A DNA stretch of 64,000 nt from Actinoallomurus bryophytorum (lineage in GTDB: Bacteria > Actinomycetota > Actinomycetes > Streptosporangiales > Streptosporangiaceae). The notes under the pieces were generated by a model. The model had not been told where the DNA came from and did no database searches. It saw nothing but the letters and a program-made list of their open reading frames with translations. Position numbers and translations under genes: made by a program. Shown in pieces: positions 40,080 through 48,482 of this stretch (its first letter is position 1; every line of letters begins with the position of its first letter). The stretch is taken from the NCBI RefSeq assembly GCF_006716425.1, contig NZ_VFOZ01000003.1, positions 405,928 through 469,927 on the forward strand, in the 5' to 3' direction.

Positions 40080-41483
40080 TCAGCAAGGAGCGGCACCGCC
40101 ATCAGGCTGGAAGCTGAACATATAGGCGTAGTGGCCCATGCCGTACATGCAGTTGTTCTGCGGGTTGTAGGCGTAGCCGTAGTCATGCGTCAGCCCACCG
40201 TTGACCAAGGGATGGCTACGCGGGTTCGCAAAACCGGTACACGGCGCCTGGGCGTTCCAGTTGTAACAAGCCGTGCCACCCTTGTGGACATTGTCCTGCG
40301 TGTAGAACGGGAAGTAACTGCGCTGGGTACCGTTGACCTGGGTCACGGTGGGCGGGAAGACGACCGCCGAAGTGCCCGTGCTGGGGAAGATCGAAAGAAG
40401 TCCCGCCGGGACCAACGCGTCGTTTCCGTTGAAGTCAAAGCAGTTCAGGAGTACGCCGGGTGTCCGTTTTGTGGTGACGGCACACAGCCCCGTCTCCGCA
40501 CCCTGCGGGTTGAAGCTGGGGAACACCGCCAGCGCCTGGTAGACCGCCGGATTCGAGATGACCCGGGTGGTCCAGTTGGCGCACGGCGCGTTCGTGGCGG
40601 GGTCGAAGCAGGTGAGCGTCGGCATGTGCGGACTGGTGTTCGTGTCGGCCAGCAGGCCGTTGGACATCGTGTAGATCCGGTTCCTGATCCCGACGACGGA
40701 ACCGCTGTAGTTGGACGGCCCCAGGCCCGCCAGGTCGTTGCTCGGCGGGCTGTTGGTGGTGAACGGCTGCCCAGGACAGGGCAGGGCGCTGGCGACGTCA
40801 TAGCACGCCATCCGGCCGTTGGTGAGCTGCGCGTAGATCCTGTTTGAAATCGCAACGAGCCCGCTGATGCCGTTGATGTTGCTGCCCACCTGGGTGGTGA
40901 GCGGCGCCAGCGGCGCGTACTGGCAGTTGGCCTGCAACTGCATGTTCAGGCAGCCGATGCCGACCGAACCGCCGCTGAAGGTGGAGTTCGGCGACTGCGT
41001 GATCACAGGGAAGCGCAGCACCCGCGCGGCGTCGGTCTGGATCACGCCGTTGGGGGCCTGCGTCGTGGACAGGTCCCCGGTGTTCCCCGAGCCCAGCGGC
41101 TTCGGTGTCGTGTTCAGCGGCTTGGGCCAGGTCGTGGGATTGCCGGTGGCGTCGGTGCAGAAGTCGCCAGTGTCGACGTCGATGCATGAGACCTTCGGAG
41201 TGTCCTCAGGCGCGTAGCCGTGGTGGGCGAGCACCCATGCCTGGCGAATCTGGCCGTTCACCGTGGTGTACAGATTCGGGGCGAAGCCGTCGACGCCCGT
41301 GTTGACTCCCGCTGCCGGGAGCGCACGCGTGGGCGGGCCCGCGTGCGCGGGCAGCCCGTCCACGACGGCCATGCTCAGGACAAGGGCTGCGGCCGCCACC
41401 AGGAGTGGACGTGGTCGATGCAGCAATTCTGGGCCGCGGTAGATTCGCCTGCCGCCGGGCTTGTGCTTGAAGAAGTTATGCAT
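40080..41483 (-). CDS. Secreted protein with five C-x8-C modules, family unrecognised
   Basis: This 467-residue protein has a signal peptide (basic 1-26, hydrophobic 27-43, cleavage near AHAGP at 49). The mature part has 14 Cys. Ten form five C-x8-C pairs (100/109, 178/187, 227/236, 292/301, 406/415), in segments such as CFDPATNAPC and CYDVASALPC. The rest are 334/348 and 445/467. Between pairs run hydrophobic strands ending in aromatic-rich turns, which suggests a disulfide-stapled beta-propeller. No catalytic motif is evident. The gene ending at 62485 encodes a homologous region with the same Cys plan. It is probably an extracellular binding or structural protein. Confidence 0.8.
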   Translation of the reverse strand: MHNFFKHKPGGRRIYRGPELLHRPRPLLVAAAALVLSMAVVDGLPAHAGPPTRALPAAGVNTGVDGFAPNLYTTVNGQIRQAWVLAHHGYAPEDTPKVSCIDVDTGDFCTDATGNPTTWPKPLNTTPKPLGSGNTGDLSTTQAPNGVIQTDAARVLRFPVITQSPNSTFSGGSVGIGCLNMQLQANCQYAPLAPLTTQVGSNINGISGLVAISNRIYAQLTNGRMACYDVASALPCPGQPFTTNSPPSNDLAGLGPSNYSGSVVGIRNRIYTMSNGLLADTNTSPHMPTLTCFDPATNAPCANWTTRVISNPAVYQALAVFPSFNPQGAETGLCAVTTKRTPGVLLNCFDFNGNDALVPAGLLSIFPSTGTSAVVFPPTVTQVNGTQRSYFPFYTQDNVHKGGTACYNWNAQAPCTGFANPRSHPLVNGGLTHDYGYAYNPQNNCMYGMGHYAYMFSFQPDGGAAPC

Positions 41484-41754
41484 GATGTGCTGCTTACCCG
41501 CGCCAATTATTGAGTTCGACCAGTCCCCCGTAATACATGCACTCTACTTTCGTAAAGCGAATCGATAATGCATAATTTCTTGATCGTTGTGCGAAAACTC
41601 GGATGCTGTGAACGGAAGCGCACTATAGGCTGTTCATCGGAATGCGGAATCAATGTCCAGAACGCGGTTACATAGAGCGGCCGGCACTGACACTCGGTTC
41701 TCCGATGAATACGGAGACTCTTCATGCCCTATTCGCCTTATTGTCCGAAAAAAT

Positions 41755-42978
41755 CTAGGTGAAGAGGGTCTCTCCCCAGAATCCGCCTTTCCGGATGCCG
41801 GGTGGGCAGGCGAAGATGCCGGATCCGACGTGTTGGACGTATTCGTTCATGTGGTCGGTGGCGGCGAGTTTGTTCTGGAGGGTGACGAACTGGGTTCGGG
41901 GGTCTCGCTGGTAGGCGATGAAGAACAGGCCCGCGTCCAGGCGCCCGAGTCCGTCGCTGCCATCGGTGAAGGAATAACCCCGGCGCAGGATCCGAACACC
42001 GCCGTTGCTGTCCGGGTGCGCCAGCCGGACATGAGAGTCCGCGGGCAGCTTCGCCAGCGGTACAGGGTCGTGTTCGCGTGGGGCCCCGTAGGGGTTGCCT
42101 TCGCCTTTCATCCGGCCGAAGACGTCTTGCTGTTCTTTGAGGGAGGTACGGTCCCACGTCTCGATGTGCATCCGGATCCGCCGCGCGACCAGATATGACC
42201 CGCCGTCCATCCACCCGGCACCGTCCTTGGCCGACGCCCACACGTACCGGTCCAGCGCCGCGTGGTCATCGCCGGGAATGTTTCGGGTGCCGTCCTTGAA
42301 CCCGAACATGTTCCGCGGCGTCTGCTGGTCCGGCGTCGTGGAAGAGGTCTTCCCGAACCCCAGCTGAGACCATCGCACCGCCACCACACCGAAACCGATC
42401 CGCGCCAGGTTACGGATCGCGTGCACCGCCACCTGCGGATCATCAGCACACGCCTGAACACAGACATCCCCGCCACTACGATCAGCGGCCAGATTGTCAC
42501 CAGGAAAATGCGGCAGATCGATCAGCGGCGCCGGCCGCCGCGCCTTCACCCCGAACCGGTCCTTACCCCCCGACCCGAACAACGCCGGCCCGAACCCGAC
42601 CGTCAGCGTCAGCCGGGCCGGCGGCAGGCCGAGCGCCTCTCCGGTGTCATCGGGTGGGGACTCGGGCAGGCCACCCGCCGCCGACCCGTACGGGTGCCCG
42701 GCGGTCAGCGCCGCGCCGGCGGCGGTCCACTCCTTCAGCATGCGGATCAGACGGTCGCGGTCGTCGGTGACGACGTCGAACGACGCGAAATGCAACCGGT
42801 CCTGGACCGGGGTGGCGATACCGGCCTGATGCGCCCCGAAGAACGGCACCGGGCCGTTACCGGAAGAGGGCCCTTCGTGGGCTTGGGCGACGCTGACCAG
42901 ACCGGCGCCGGCCGCGGCACCCGCGGCCAGCGTCGCACCCGAATACCCCAGCAACCTGCGCCTGCTGACCTCCGTCAC
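41755..42978 (-). CDS. efeB: DyP-type haem peroxidase / deferrochelatase EfeB
   Basis: This 407-residue protein has a Tat signal (SRRRLLGYSG, then a hydrophobic stretch to about 33). The DyP hallmark GFKDGTRN, containing the GxxDG motif, lies in the middle of the protein. Downstream are the proximal haem region and the conserved late segment GLFFIAYQRDPRTQF. EfeB works outside the membrane with EfeO in elemental iron uptake, oxidising ferrous iron or freeing iron from haem. Its start overlaps the efeO stop by four bases (ATGA). No efeU permease gene adjoins. Confidence 0.95.
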   Translation of the reverse strand: MTEVSRRRLLGYSGATLAAGAAAGAGLVSVAQAHEGPSSGNGPVPFFGAHQAGIATPVQDRLHFASFDVVTDDRDRLIRMLKEWTAAGAALTAGHPYGSAAGGLPESPPDDTGEALGLPPARLTLTVGFGPALFGSGGKDRFGVKARRPAPLIDLPHFPGDNLAADRSGGDVCVQACADDPQVAVHAIRNLARIGFGVVAVRWSQLGFGKTSSTTPDQQTPRNMFGFKDGTRNIPGDDHAALDRYVWASAKDGAGWMDGGSYLVARRIRMHIETWDRTSLKEQQDVFGRMKGEGNPYGAPREHDPVPLAKLPADSHVRLAHPDSNGGVRILRRGYSFTDGSDGLGRLDAGLFFIAYQRDPRTQFVTLQNKLAATDHMNEYVQHVGSGIFACPPGIRKGGFWGETLFT

Positions 42979-44096
42979 CGCGCGACGACCCCCGCCAGCT
43001 TCGACAGCGGCTCACCCAGGGCGTTGACCTCATCGGACAACTCCTTGCGCTGCGCCTTACCGACGGTGTCATAAGAGACGTACCCGTCACCCTTCTTGTA
43101 CTTGCCCAGCAGCTTCTGCACCTTCGCGAACTCGTCGGTCAGGTCACCGGTCAGCCCGGCGTCTTTTTCCTGCACGACCGGCTTGAGCAGCTCGAACGCC
43201 TTCTGCGCCCCATCCACGTTCGCCTTGAAGTCACTCAGATCGGTGTGAGAGAACGTGTCCTCCTCACCGGTGATCTTCCCCGTCGCGACCTCGTCCAGAA
43301 GCTCCTTGGCACCATTGGCCATCGAGGTGGGAGTGATCGACGCGGTACCCACCCGGACCTTCAACGTCTCGATGTTCCTCACAAGATCATCAGCGTACGG
43401 GCCCTCACCCTTCAACGACTTCGTCTTCCACAACGCCTTCTCGATCTGGTGCCACCCGGTCCACTTCTGACCCTTCTCCAGGTCGGCCTCACGGGTATCG
43501 GTCTTGGGATCGATATCACCGAACGATTCGGCCACCGGCTCGATCGCCTCCCACCCGAACCGCGACGGAGCGAACTCGGCCTTCGCGCCGGCGATGTCAC
43601 CCTTCGACACCGACGCGGCGAACGTCTTGGTCTTGGCGAGGGTGTCGTCCACCTGCGCGCCGATGTAGACCCGATACGCCGCGACCGCGGCATCCAGACG
43701 CGGATCGGTCGCCTTACCCTTACCCGTCACCGTGAACGCCTGCGAGGGGCCCCTGCCGGTCATCCCGGCACTGCACAGGACCCGGTACGTACCCGCCTCC
43801 AAAGAAACGGTGACCTCCGCCCCCGTACCGGGGCCGATGTTCTCTCGTCCCGAGACGATCTTGCCGTCCGGAGCGAGGATCTCCAGCTCATTGACCTGCG
43901 AACCATTGTTCGTCATCTTGAACGTCGTCGCACCGGCCGCACCGGTCTTAGCACCGACCTCACACGACGAATCGGTCGCGGTGACCTCGACCGCGGCGCC
44001 GTCGCCGGACACCGTGTCGTCCTTCCCACACGCCGACAGCACCGAAAATGACACGAAGACGGCGCTCGCGGTGGCAAGCGGGCGAACGGGACGCAT
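42975..44096 (-). CDS. efeO: Iron-uptake lipoprotein EfeO (cupredoxin plus M75 domain)
   Basis: This 373-residue protein begins with a lipoprotein signal (LSAC at 19-22). A cupredoxin-like domain (about 35-130) follows, with Cys in the SSCEVG and RVLCSAGMTG segments. The C-terminal M75/EfeO helical domain has the metal-binding HxxE motif in WTGWHQIEKALW. ATG 44096 is preceded by AT-rich DNA with iron boxes. With EfeB it delivers periplasm-side iron to a permease. In classical systems that permease is EfeU, which is missing here. Confidence 0.94.
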   Translation of the reverse strand: MRPVRPLATASAVFVSFSVLSACGKDDTVSGDGAAVEVTATDSSCEVGAKTGAAGATTFKMTNNGSQVNELEILAPDGKIVSGRENIGPGTGAEVTVSLEAGTYRVLCSAGMTGRGPSQAFTVTGKGKATDPRLDAAVAAYRVYIGAQVDDTLAKTKTFAASVSKGDIAGAKAEFAPSRFGWEAIEPVAESFGDIDPKTDTREADLEKGQKWTGWHQIEKALWKTKSLKGEGPYADDLVRNIETLKVRVGTASITPTSMANGAKELLDEVATGKITGEEDTFSHTDLSDFKANVDGAQKAFELLKPVVQEKDAGLTGDLTDEFAKVQKLLGKYKKGDGYVSYDTVGKAQRKELSDEVNALGEPLSKLAGVVAR

Positions 44097-44398
44097 GAGA
44101 TCTCCAGCAAGACGACAATAAATCGGACTAGGGTGCCTTACTCAGGCCAGGCGTGCCTAACTTAGCCTTACTTAATCTCATAACGTCAAGCACCGCGCGT
44201 ACGACTTTATGACCCCGCCCCGAATATTGAAGCCCCCTACGCCGTCGCTATGGAAGCGGTCAAGACAGACGACGCCGAATAATGATTTAGCAATGTGCTC
44301 CGAGTCAGGGTGGCGACGACGGCGAGCCTCTGCCTAACTACCTTGCGTGCGGCTGCTTCTCCAGCGGCCGTGAATTCGCGATGTACGGGAGGATGCAC
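44097..44398. other. Intergenic region between efeO and the chaplin-like gene
   Basis: This 302-base AT-rich gap holds the efeO promoter with its iron boxes (44148-44176) on one side and the upstream region of the chaplin-like gene on the other. No additional gene is visible. Confidence 0.7.
44148..44176. promoter_or_regulatory. Overlapping iron boxes upstream of efeOB
   Basis: Read on the minus strand, TTAAGTAAGGCTAAGTTA (44176-44159) and TAAGTTAGGCACGCCTGG (44166-44149) each follow the IdeR/DmdR consensus and overlap. They lie 52-80 bp upstream of the efeO start, a normal position for iron-dependent repression. Confidence 0.75.
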
Positions 44399-44650
44399 GT
44401 GATCAAGAAGTTCGCTGCGGCAGGCGTAGTGGCGGCCGCTGCCTCTGGTGCCCTGCTGCTCGGTTCACCCGCATATGCCGACAACGACACGAGTGGCGCG
44501 GGTGGGCTGCTCTCCGGAAACCAGGCAGTGATTCCGGTCTCCATCCCGGTCAACGCCTGCGGCAACGCCCTCGCGGTTCTCGGCTCGGCCGGTTCCCGCT
44601 GCAGGGGCGGCGCCTCGGTCGGCCACGGTCACCGCTACCCGATTTTCTGA
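44399..44650 (+). CDS. Chaplin-like secreted surface peptide
   Basis: This 83-residue protein starts at GTG 44399, six bases after GGGAGG. A signal peptide (about 1-28, ending AYADND) precedes a single chaplin-type domain. That domain has GLLSGNQAVIPVSIPVNACGNALAVLG and a second Cys 17 residues later in SRCRGG. Chaplins are hydrophobic amyloid-forming peptides that coat aerial hyphae and spores. This copy has a polar Gly/His-rich tail instead of ending soon after the second Cys. It stands alone before the polysaccharide genes. Confidence 0.85.
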   Translation: MIKKFAAAGVVAAAASGALLLGSPAYADNDTSGAGGLLSGNQAVIPVSIPVNACGNALAVLGSAGSRCRGGASVGHGHRYPIF

Positions 44651-44974
44651 CCACGGCCGACGACCCCAGGTCACCGGCTTATCAGGACCCCCGCACGATC
44701 TGCGTGCGGGGGTCCGCCGTCTTTGCCTCGAAGCAGCCATTTCCGAGCACTCAGAATGTCGCGAATGAACGCCGATCACGCAGGGGGCTCCGTTTCCGGC
44801 GAGACCGGTCGACGGCCTTGTAGCAGCGTTTCGCCTTTCAGAAGCCATTTTTGGTTAATCCATTTCGGAACTTTAGGATCGGCGCCTGATTCGTCCGGTC
44901 GCGGCGTGCCAGAATCCAGGCAACTTCATCCGCAGTGGCCGCTTTGAAGCACCGGCATAGTAAGGAAAACCGAC
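44651..44974. other. Gap between chaplin-like gene and methyltransferase
   Basis: This 324-base region contains the chaplin terminator (44685-44715) and then about 250 bases without a credible gene. Its right half is AT-richer and should carry the promoter of the methyltransferase at 44975, whose ribosome binding site is TAAGGA near 44960. Confidence 0.65.
44685..44715. terminator. Terminator of the chaplin-like gene
   Basis: Perfect 12-bp arms (44685-44696 and 44704-44715) enclose a 7-nt loop 34 bases after the stop codon. A short T-containing stretch follows. Confidence 0.8.
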
Positions 44975-45661
44975 ATGGCCAAGACGACACGCGACCGGCT
45001 CACCTATCTGCGCCGGCGGGCCCTTGCCCGCTGGTTGTACCGCAGACCTCTTTCACAGCTAAGCCCCGAACGCCTCTATCTGTGGTCGCAGGCGCTCATC
45101 GAGACCGCGGACGTACCCGGAGCCGTTGTCGAGATCGGCTGCGCGTCGGGCGGAACCTCGGCCCACTGCGACCAGCTGCTGCGCAACATCGGGGTGCGCA
45201 AGCGTTACGTGGCGATCGACACCTTCAACGGGTTCGTGCCGGAACAGTTCGACCACGATGCCGAGCGTGGCACGCCCGAGGCGGTCCGCCACGGGTTCGC
45301 CGCGTCCTCCCACGGCCTGGTCCGGCAGATCCTCCGGCAGCTCGGGGCTCCCGACGTCGAGCTGATCCGGGCCGACATCGTCACCATGGCACCAGAGGCC
45401 CTGCCACCGGAGATCTCGGCGGTTCTCGTCGATGTCGACCTGTCCCAGCCGGTACACGCCGCGCTGCGGAAGGTATGGCCTCTCATGGCGCCGGGCGGGA
45501 TGGTGCTCGTCGACGACTGCGACCCTCACACCAAGTTCCGCGCCCGCGACGGCTTCCAGCGGTTCTGCGCCGACTTCGCGTTGCCCGAGGAGTACGCGTA
45601 CGGGATGGGCGTGTTGCGCCGGGACCCGGCGCAGGTCTCCGGAACGCACGCGTTCGCCTGA
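44975..45661 (+). CDS. TylF/macrocin-O-methyltransferase-like protein
   Basis: This 228-residue class I SAM methyltransferase has GAVVEIGCASGGTSAHCDQLL as motif I (about 49-69), RYVAIDTFNGF as motif II and AVLVDVDLSQPVHAAL followed by MAPGGMVLVDDCD as the catalytic and metal-binding region. Acidic pairs of this kind bind magnesium in TylF-type sugar O-methyltransferases. As the first gene of the polysaccharide region it may methylate a sugar of the polymer. The substrate is inferred. Confidence 0.78.
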   Translation: MAKTTRDRLTYLRRRALARWLYRRPLSQLSPERLYLWSQALIETADVPGAVVEIGCASGGTSAHCDQLLRNIGVRKRYVAIDTFNGFVPEQFDHDAERGTPEAVRHGFAASSHGLVRQILRQLGAPDVELIRADIVTMAPEALPPEISAVLVDVDLSQPVHAALRKVWPLMAPGGMVLVDDCDPHTKFRARDGFQRFCADFALPEEYAYGMGVLRRDPAQVSGTHAFA

Positions 45662-45669
45662 GTCACCCG

Positions 45670-45741
45670 CGTACGGGCCGGGGATCCAGCCCGTACGGCC
45701 TAGGCGTATCCAGGGGGCCGGCCGCGTACGCGCCGGCCCCC
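45670..45741. terminator. Double hairpin between convergent genes
   Basis: Hairpin one has 9-bp arms at 45670-45678 and 45689-45697. Hairpin two has 10-bp arms at 45713-45722 and 45732-45741. They separate the rightward methyltransferase from the leftward Wzz/Wzc-like gene and probably serve one direction each. Confidence 0.65.
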
Positions 45742-45757
45742 ACCACGGCGTCCGGCG

Positions 45758-47182
45758 TCACGACCCTTCGCCCATGGCCGTGACCCTCTGGCGCCCGGCC
45801 GCCGGAGCGGGTACGCCGACCACCAGAGGTGTGTGTCCGGCGGGCTGGACGAAGTTCAGCACGGTCCCGACGAGACGGGCGTTGACCGCGGCGAGCCGCT
45901 CGGCGGCCTCGACGACGTGCTCCTCGCGCGTGCGGCCGTACCGGGTCACCAGGATCGCCCCGGCGCAGTTGTGCGCGAGGATCGCGGCATCGCAGACGCC
46001 CAGGAGCGGTGGGGCGTCGAAGATCACGATGTCGGCCTCACCTTCGAGTTTGCGCAGGGTCGCGCGGAACGTCCGCGAGGTGAGGAGCTCGCTGGGGTTG
46101 GGTGGGATCGGTCCGCTCGGCAGGACGGACAGCGAGCCCGAGCCCCAGGAGCGCAGCACGTCCTTGACGGGCATGCGCTCCGACAGGACGTTCGTCAGCC
46201 CCGGCGCCTCCCCGATCCCGAGGTAGTCGCCGACACGCGGACGGCGCAGGTCGGCGTCGACGAGGATGACGCGTACCCCCGACTCGGCCAGCGCGATGGC
46301 GAGGTTGCAGGCGATGGTGGTCGTGCCCTCGTCCGCGGCGGAACCGGCGACGGTCACCGACCGCGGCAGGTCACCGGCGCCGCCGAACTGCAGCGTGGTG
46401 CGCAGCGACCGGAACGCCTCGGCGTGCACCGACTCAGCGTCGTCACGCATGGTCAGGGGCCGTTTTCCGGCTCTGCGGTCGAAGTCGATCGCGGCGAGCG
46501 TCGGGCTCGCGGTCAGGTCCGACAGGATCCGGGCCGATCGCACCGAGGTGTCGGTGCGATCCCGGAGCAGGGCGCCGACCGCACCGACGATCAGCCCGAT
46601 CACCAGCCCGGCACCGAGGTTGCGGACGGGTCGCGGGCTCACCGGCGCCGACGGCAGGACCGCCCCGTCGGCGACCGTGATCTTGACGGTGGGGTGCGCG
46701 GACGTCCCGGACCGTTCGAGCCCGTCGACGTAATGCGAGAACTCCGTCCCCAGAGTGTCGGCGACCTGGACCGCGTGCGCCGCCGACGGATCGGTGACCG
46801 TGGCCCGCAGCAGAACGCTGTCCGGGAGCACCTGGGCGGTGATCCGCTCCTGGAGCTCCTCCGCGGTGACGCCATCGCCCAGGCGCCGCGCCACGCCGGC
46901 CGTGACTCCCTGGCTTCGCATCAGCGCCGCGTAGGACTTCACGCGTTGCTGAGAGAGAAGGATTGCCTGATAGGCGGTGTTCAGGTTGCCGCTCTGCTCG
47001 GGCGCGGACACGATCAGGGTGATCGACGCGGCGTACTGCGGCGTCGTGCGTGCCGTCACGAGGGCGGCCGAGGTCAGCGCGAACAGGACCGAAACGACCA
47101 AGATCATCCATCGGCGCCGGAGTACGCGCAGGTAGTAGAGCTTTTCCACGGTTGATGCGTCGCCTTTCACAGAGATACTCAT
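45758..47182 (-). CDS. Wzz/Wzc-like polysaccharide co-polymerase with altered P-loop
   Basis: This 474-residue protein joins a Wzz chain-length domain (two membrane helices near 25-43 and 188-206, extracytoplasmic loop between) to a BY-kinase-like ATPase domain (250-450). The Walker A segment reads SAADEGTTT at 281-289, so the essential Lys is Thr (T287). Walker A' VILVDADLRRP (305-315) and Walker B IVIFDAPP (385-392) look normal. The C-terminal tail has no tyrosine cluster. Kinase activity is therefore doubtful, and a chain-length or assembly role is likelier. Its start overlaps the upstream stop (ATGA). Confidence 0.87.
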   Translation of the reverse strand: MSISVKGDASTVEKLYYLRVLRRRWMILVVSVLFALTSAALVTARTTPQYAASITLIVSAPEQSGNLNTAYQAILLSQQRVKSYAALMRSQGVTAGVARRLGDGVTAEELQERITAQVLPDSVLLRATVTDPSAAHAVQVADTLGTEFSHYVDGLERSGTSAHPTVKITVADGAVLPSAPVSPRPVRNLGAGLVIGLIVGAVGALLRDRTDTSVRSARILSDLTASPTLAAIDFDRRAGKRPLTMRDDAESVHAEAFRSLRTTLQFGGAGDLPRSVTVAGSAADEGTTTIACNLAIALAESGVRVILVDADLRRPRVGDYLGIGEAPGLTNVLSERMPVKDVLRSWGSGSLSVLPSGPIPPNPSELLTSRTFRATLRKLEGEADIVIFDAPPLLGVCDAAILAHNCAGAILVTRYGRTREEHVVEAAERLAAVNARLVGTVLNFVQPAGHTPLVVGVPAPAAGRQRVTAMGEGS

Positions 47183-48189
47183 GCCGGGCCGGGAGACGTC
47201 TCGTCATGGGCGGTGTAGACGGGCACCTTCTGCAGCAGCCAGACGAGCAGTGCTCCCGCTCCCGCCACGAAGGCCAGCGGGATGAATGCGGGCACCCAGC
47301 CGCGGATGACCGGGATCGCTGCCAGGCAGGTGAACGCGGCGGTCGCCGAGAGGACGGCCGCGACCTGCCAGGTGCTCAGCCCGAGCCGGCGCAGCCGGTG
47401 CGAGACGTGGTCGGTTCCGCCGAGCATCAGCGGCCGGCCGGCGCGATGCCGCGCCACGAGCACGACACAGGTGTCGACCGTGGCGACGAACGTCACCATC
47501 AGCGGCGCGGCGACGATCACCTCGTGGCGGGAGCTCGCGCACACGAGGACCGCGGACACCGCGATCACGAATCCGATGAAGAGTGAGCCGGCGTCGCCCA
47601 TGAAGATGCGCGCCGGTGCCCAGTTGTGCGGGAGGAAGCCCGCGCAACCGCAGGCGAGTGCCAGCAGCAGCACGCCGACGCTCCGCTGGCCGACCATGAA
47701 CGCCGGGATCGCCAGGACCGCCCCGGTCACCGAGGCCACGCCGGCGGCCGCGCCGTCCATGTTGTCGAGCAGGTTGAAGGAGTTGGTGATGACGACGATC
47801 CACAGCACCGGCAGGAGATAGTCGAGCGGGTTCTCGAACAGGTGGATGCGACCGCCCGTGGTCACGACCGCGGTCGCCGCGAGTCCCTCGACGATCAGGC
47901 GGGTCGATGCGGAGAGCGGTCTCACGTCGTCGGCGAAGCCGAGGAGTGCGATGGCGAGCGACGCGAGGACGAGAGTTCGCAGCCGACCGTCGCCGCTCAC
48001 CAGCACCGCCGATGGCAGCAGTACGCCGAGCACGATGACGACCCCGCCGAGGTACGGCGTCGGACTCTTGTGAGCCTTGCGCGCGCTCGGGCGGTCGGTC
48101 AACGCGAACCGAATGGCAATTCGGCGGATAAATTCGGTCAATCCGCCGACCAGCGCGAAGGCGGCCACTCCCACCCACTCCATTGCCAT
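47179..48189 (-). CDS. Polyprenyl-phosphate GlcNAc-1-phosphate transferase (WecA/TagO family)
   Basis: This 336-residue membrane enzyme has about ten helices. It moves a HexNAc-1-phosphate from a UDP-sugar to undecaprenyl phosphate, the priming step of polysaccharide or teichoic acid synthesis. Family motifs are present: RKAHKSPTPYLGG, GFADDV (the Asp-Asp pair), NSFNLLDNMDG, RIFMGDAGSLFIGF and GGTDHVSHRL. ATG 48189 follows AGGATGG. It is co-transcribed with the Wzz/Wzc-like gene. This gene probably primes the polymer made by the locus. Confidence 0.93.
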   Translation of the reverse strand: MAMEWVGVAAFALVGGLTEFIRRIAIRFALTDRPSARKAHKSPTPYLGGVVIVLGVLLPSAVLVSGDGRLRTLVLASLAIALLGFADDVRPLSASTRLIVEGLAATAVVTTGGRIHLFENPLDYLLPVLWIVVITNSFNLLDNMDGAAAGVASVTGAVLAIPAFMVGQRSVGVLLLALACGCAGFLPHNWAPARIFMGDAGSLFIGFVIAVSAVLVCASSRHEVIVAAPLMVTFVATVDTCVVLVARHRAGRPLMLGGTDHVSHRLRRLGLSTWQVAAVLSATAAFTCLAAIPVIRGWVPAFIPLAFVAGAGALLVWLLQKVPVYTAHDETSPGPA

Positions 48190-48482
48190 CTAGTCCATCC
48201 TGTTGTCGACATCAAACCACCTCGGACTTTCTTACCGCACGAGCATAAACGGAAACGCGACCCCCCACATAACCCCTAGCGCTCTCGGCCGAGCGGCCCT
48301 GTCGCACTTTCTGTCGAATACAAATCGTCTGAAGCAGCGAAAAGAAATTGTAAACAACGGTCAAGATTCGGAAATGTTCACGTGGTGCGGCGACACTCTA
48401 GCCCGCGTGATGTTTCCCTATCTATTGACTGTGTGTTACACGCTTAGTTGCCCAGTCTTGTCCATATTCACGAAGGAGTCCG

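Noticed and set aside
45758..47182. Active tyrosine autokinase
   Set aside because: The Walker A Lys is missing and there is no C-terminal tyrosine cluster, so activity should not be assumed.
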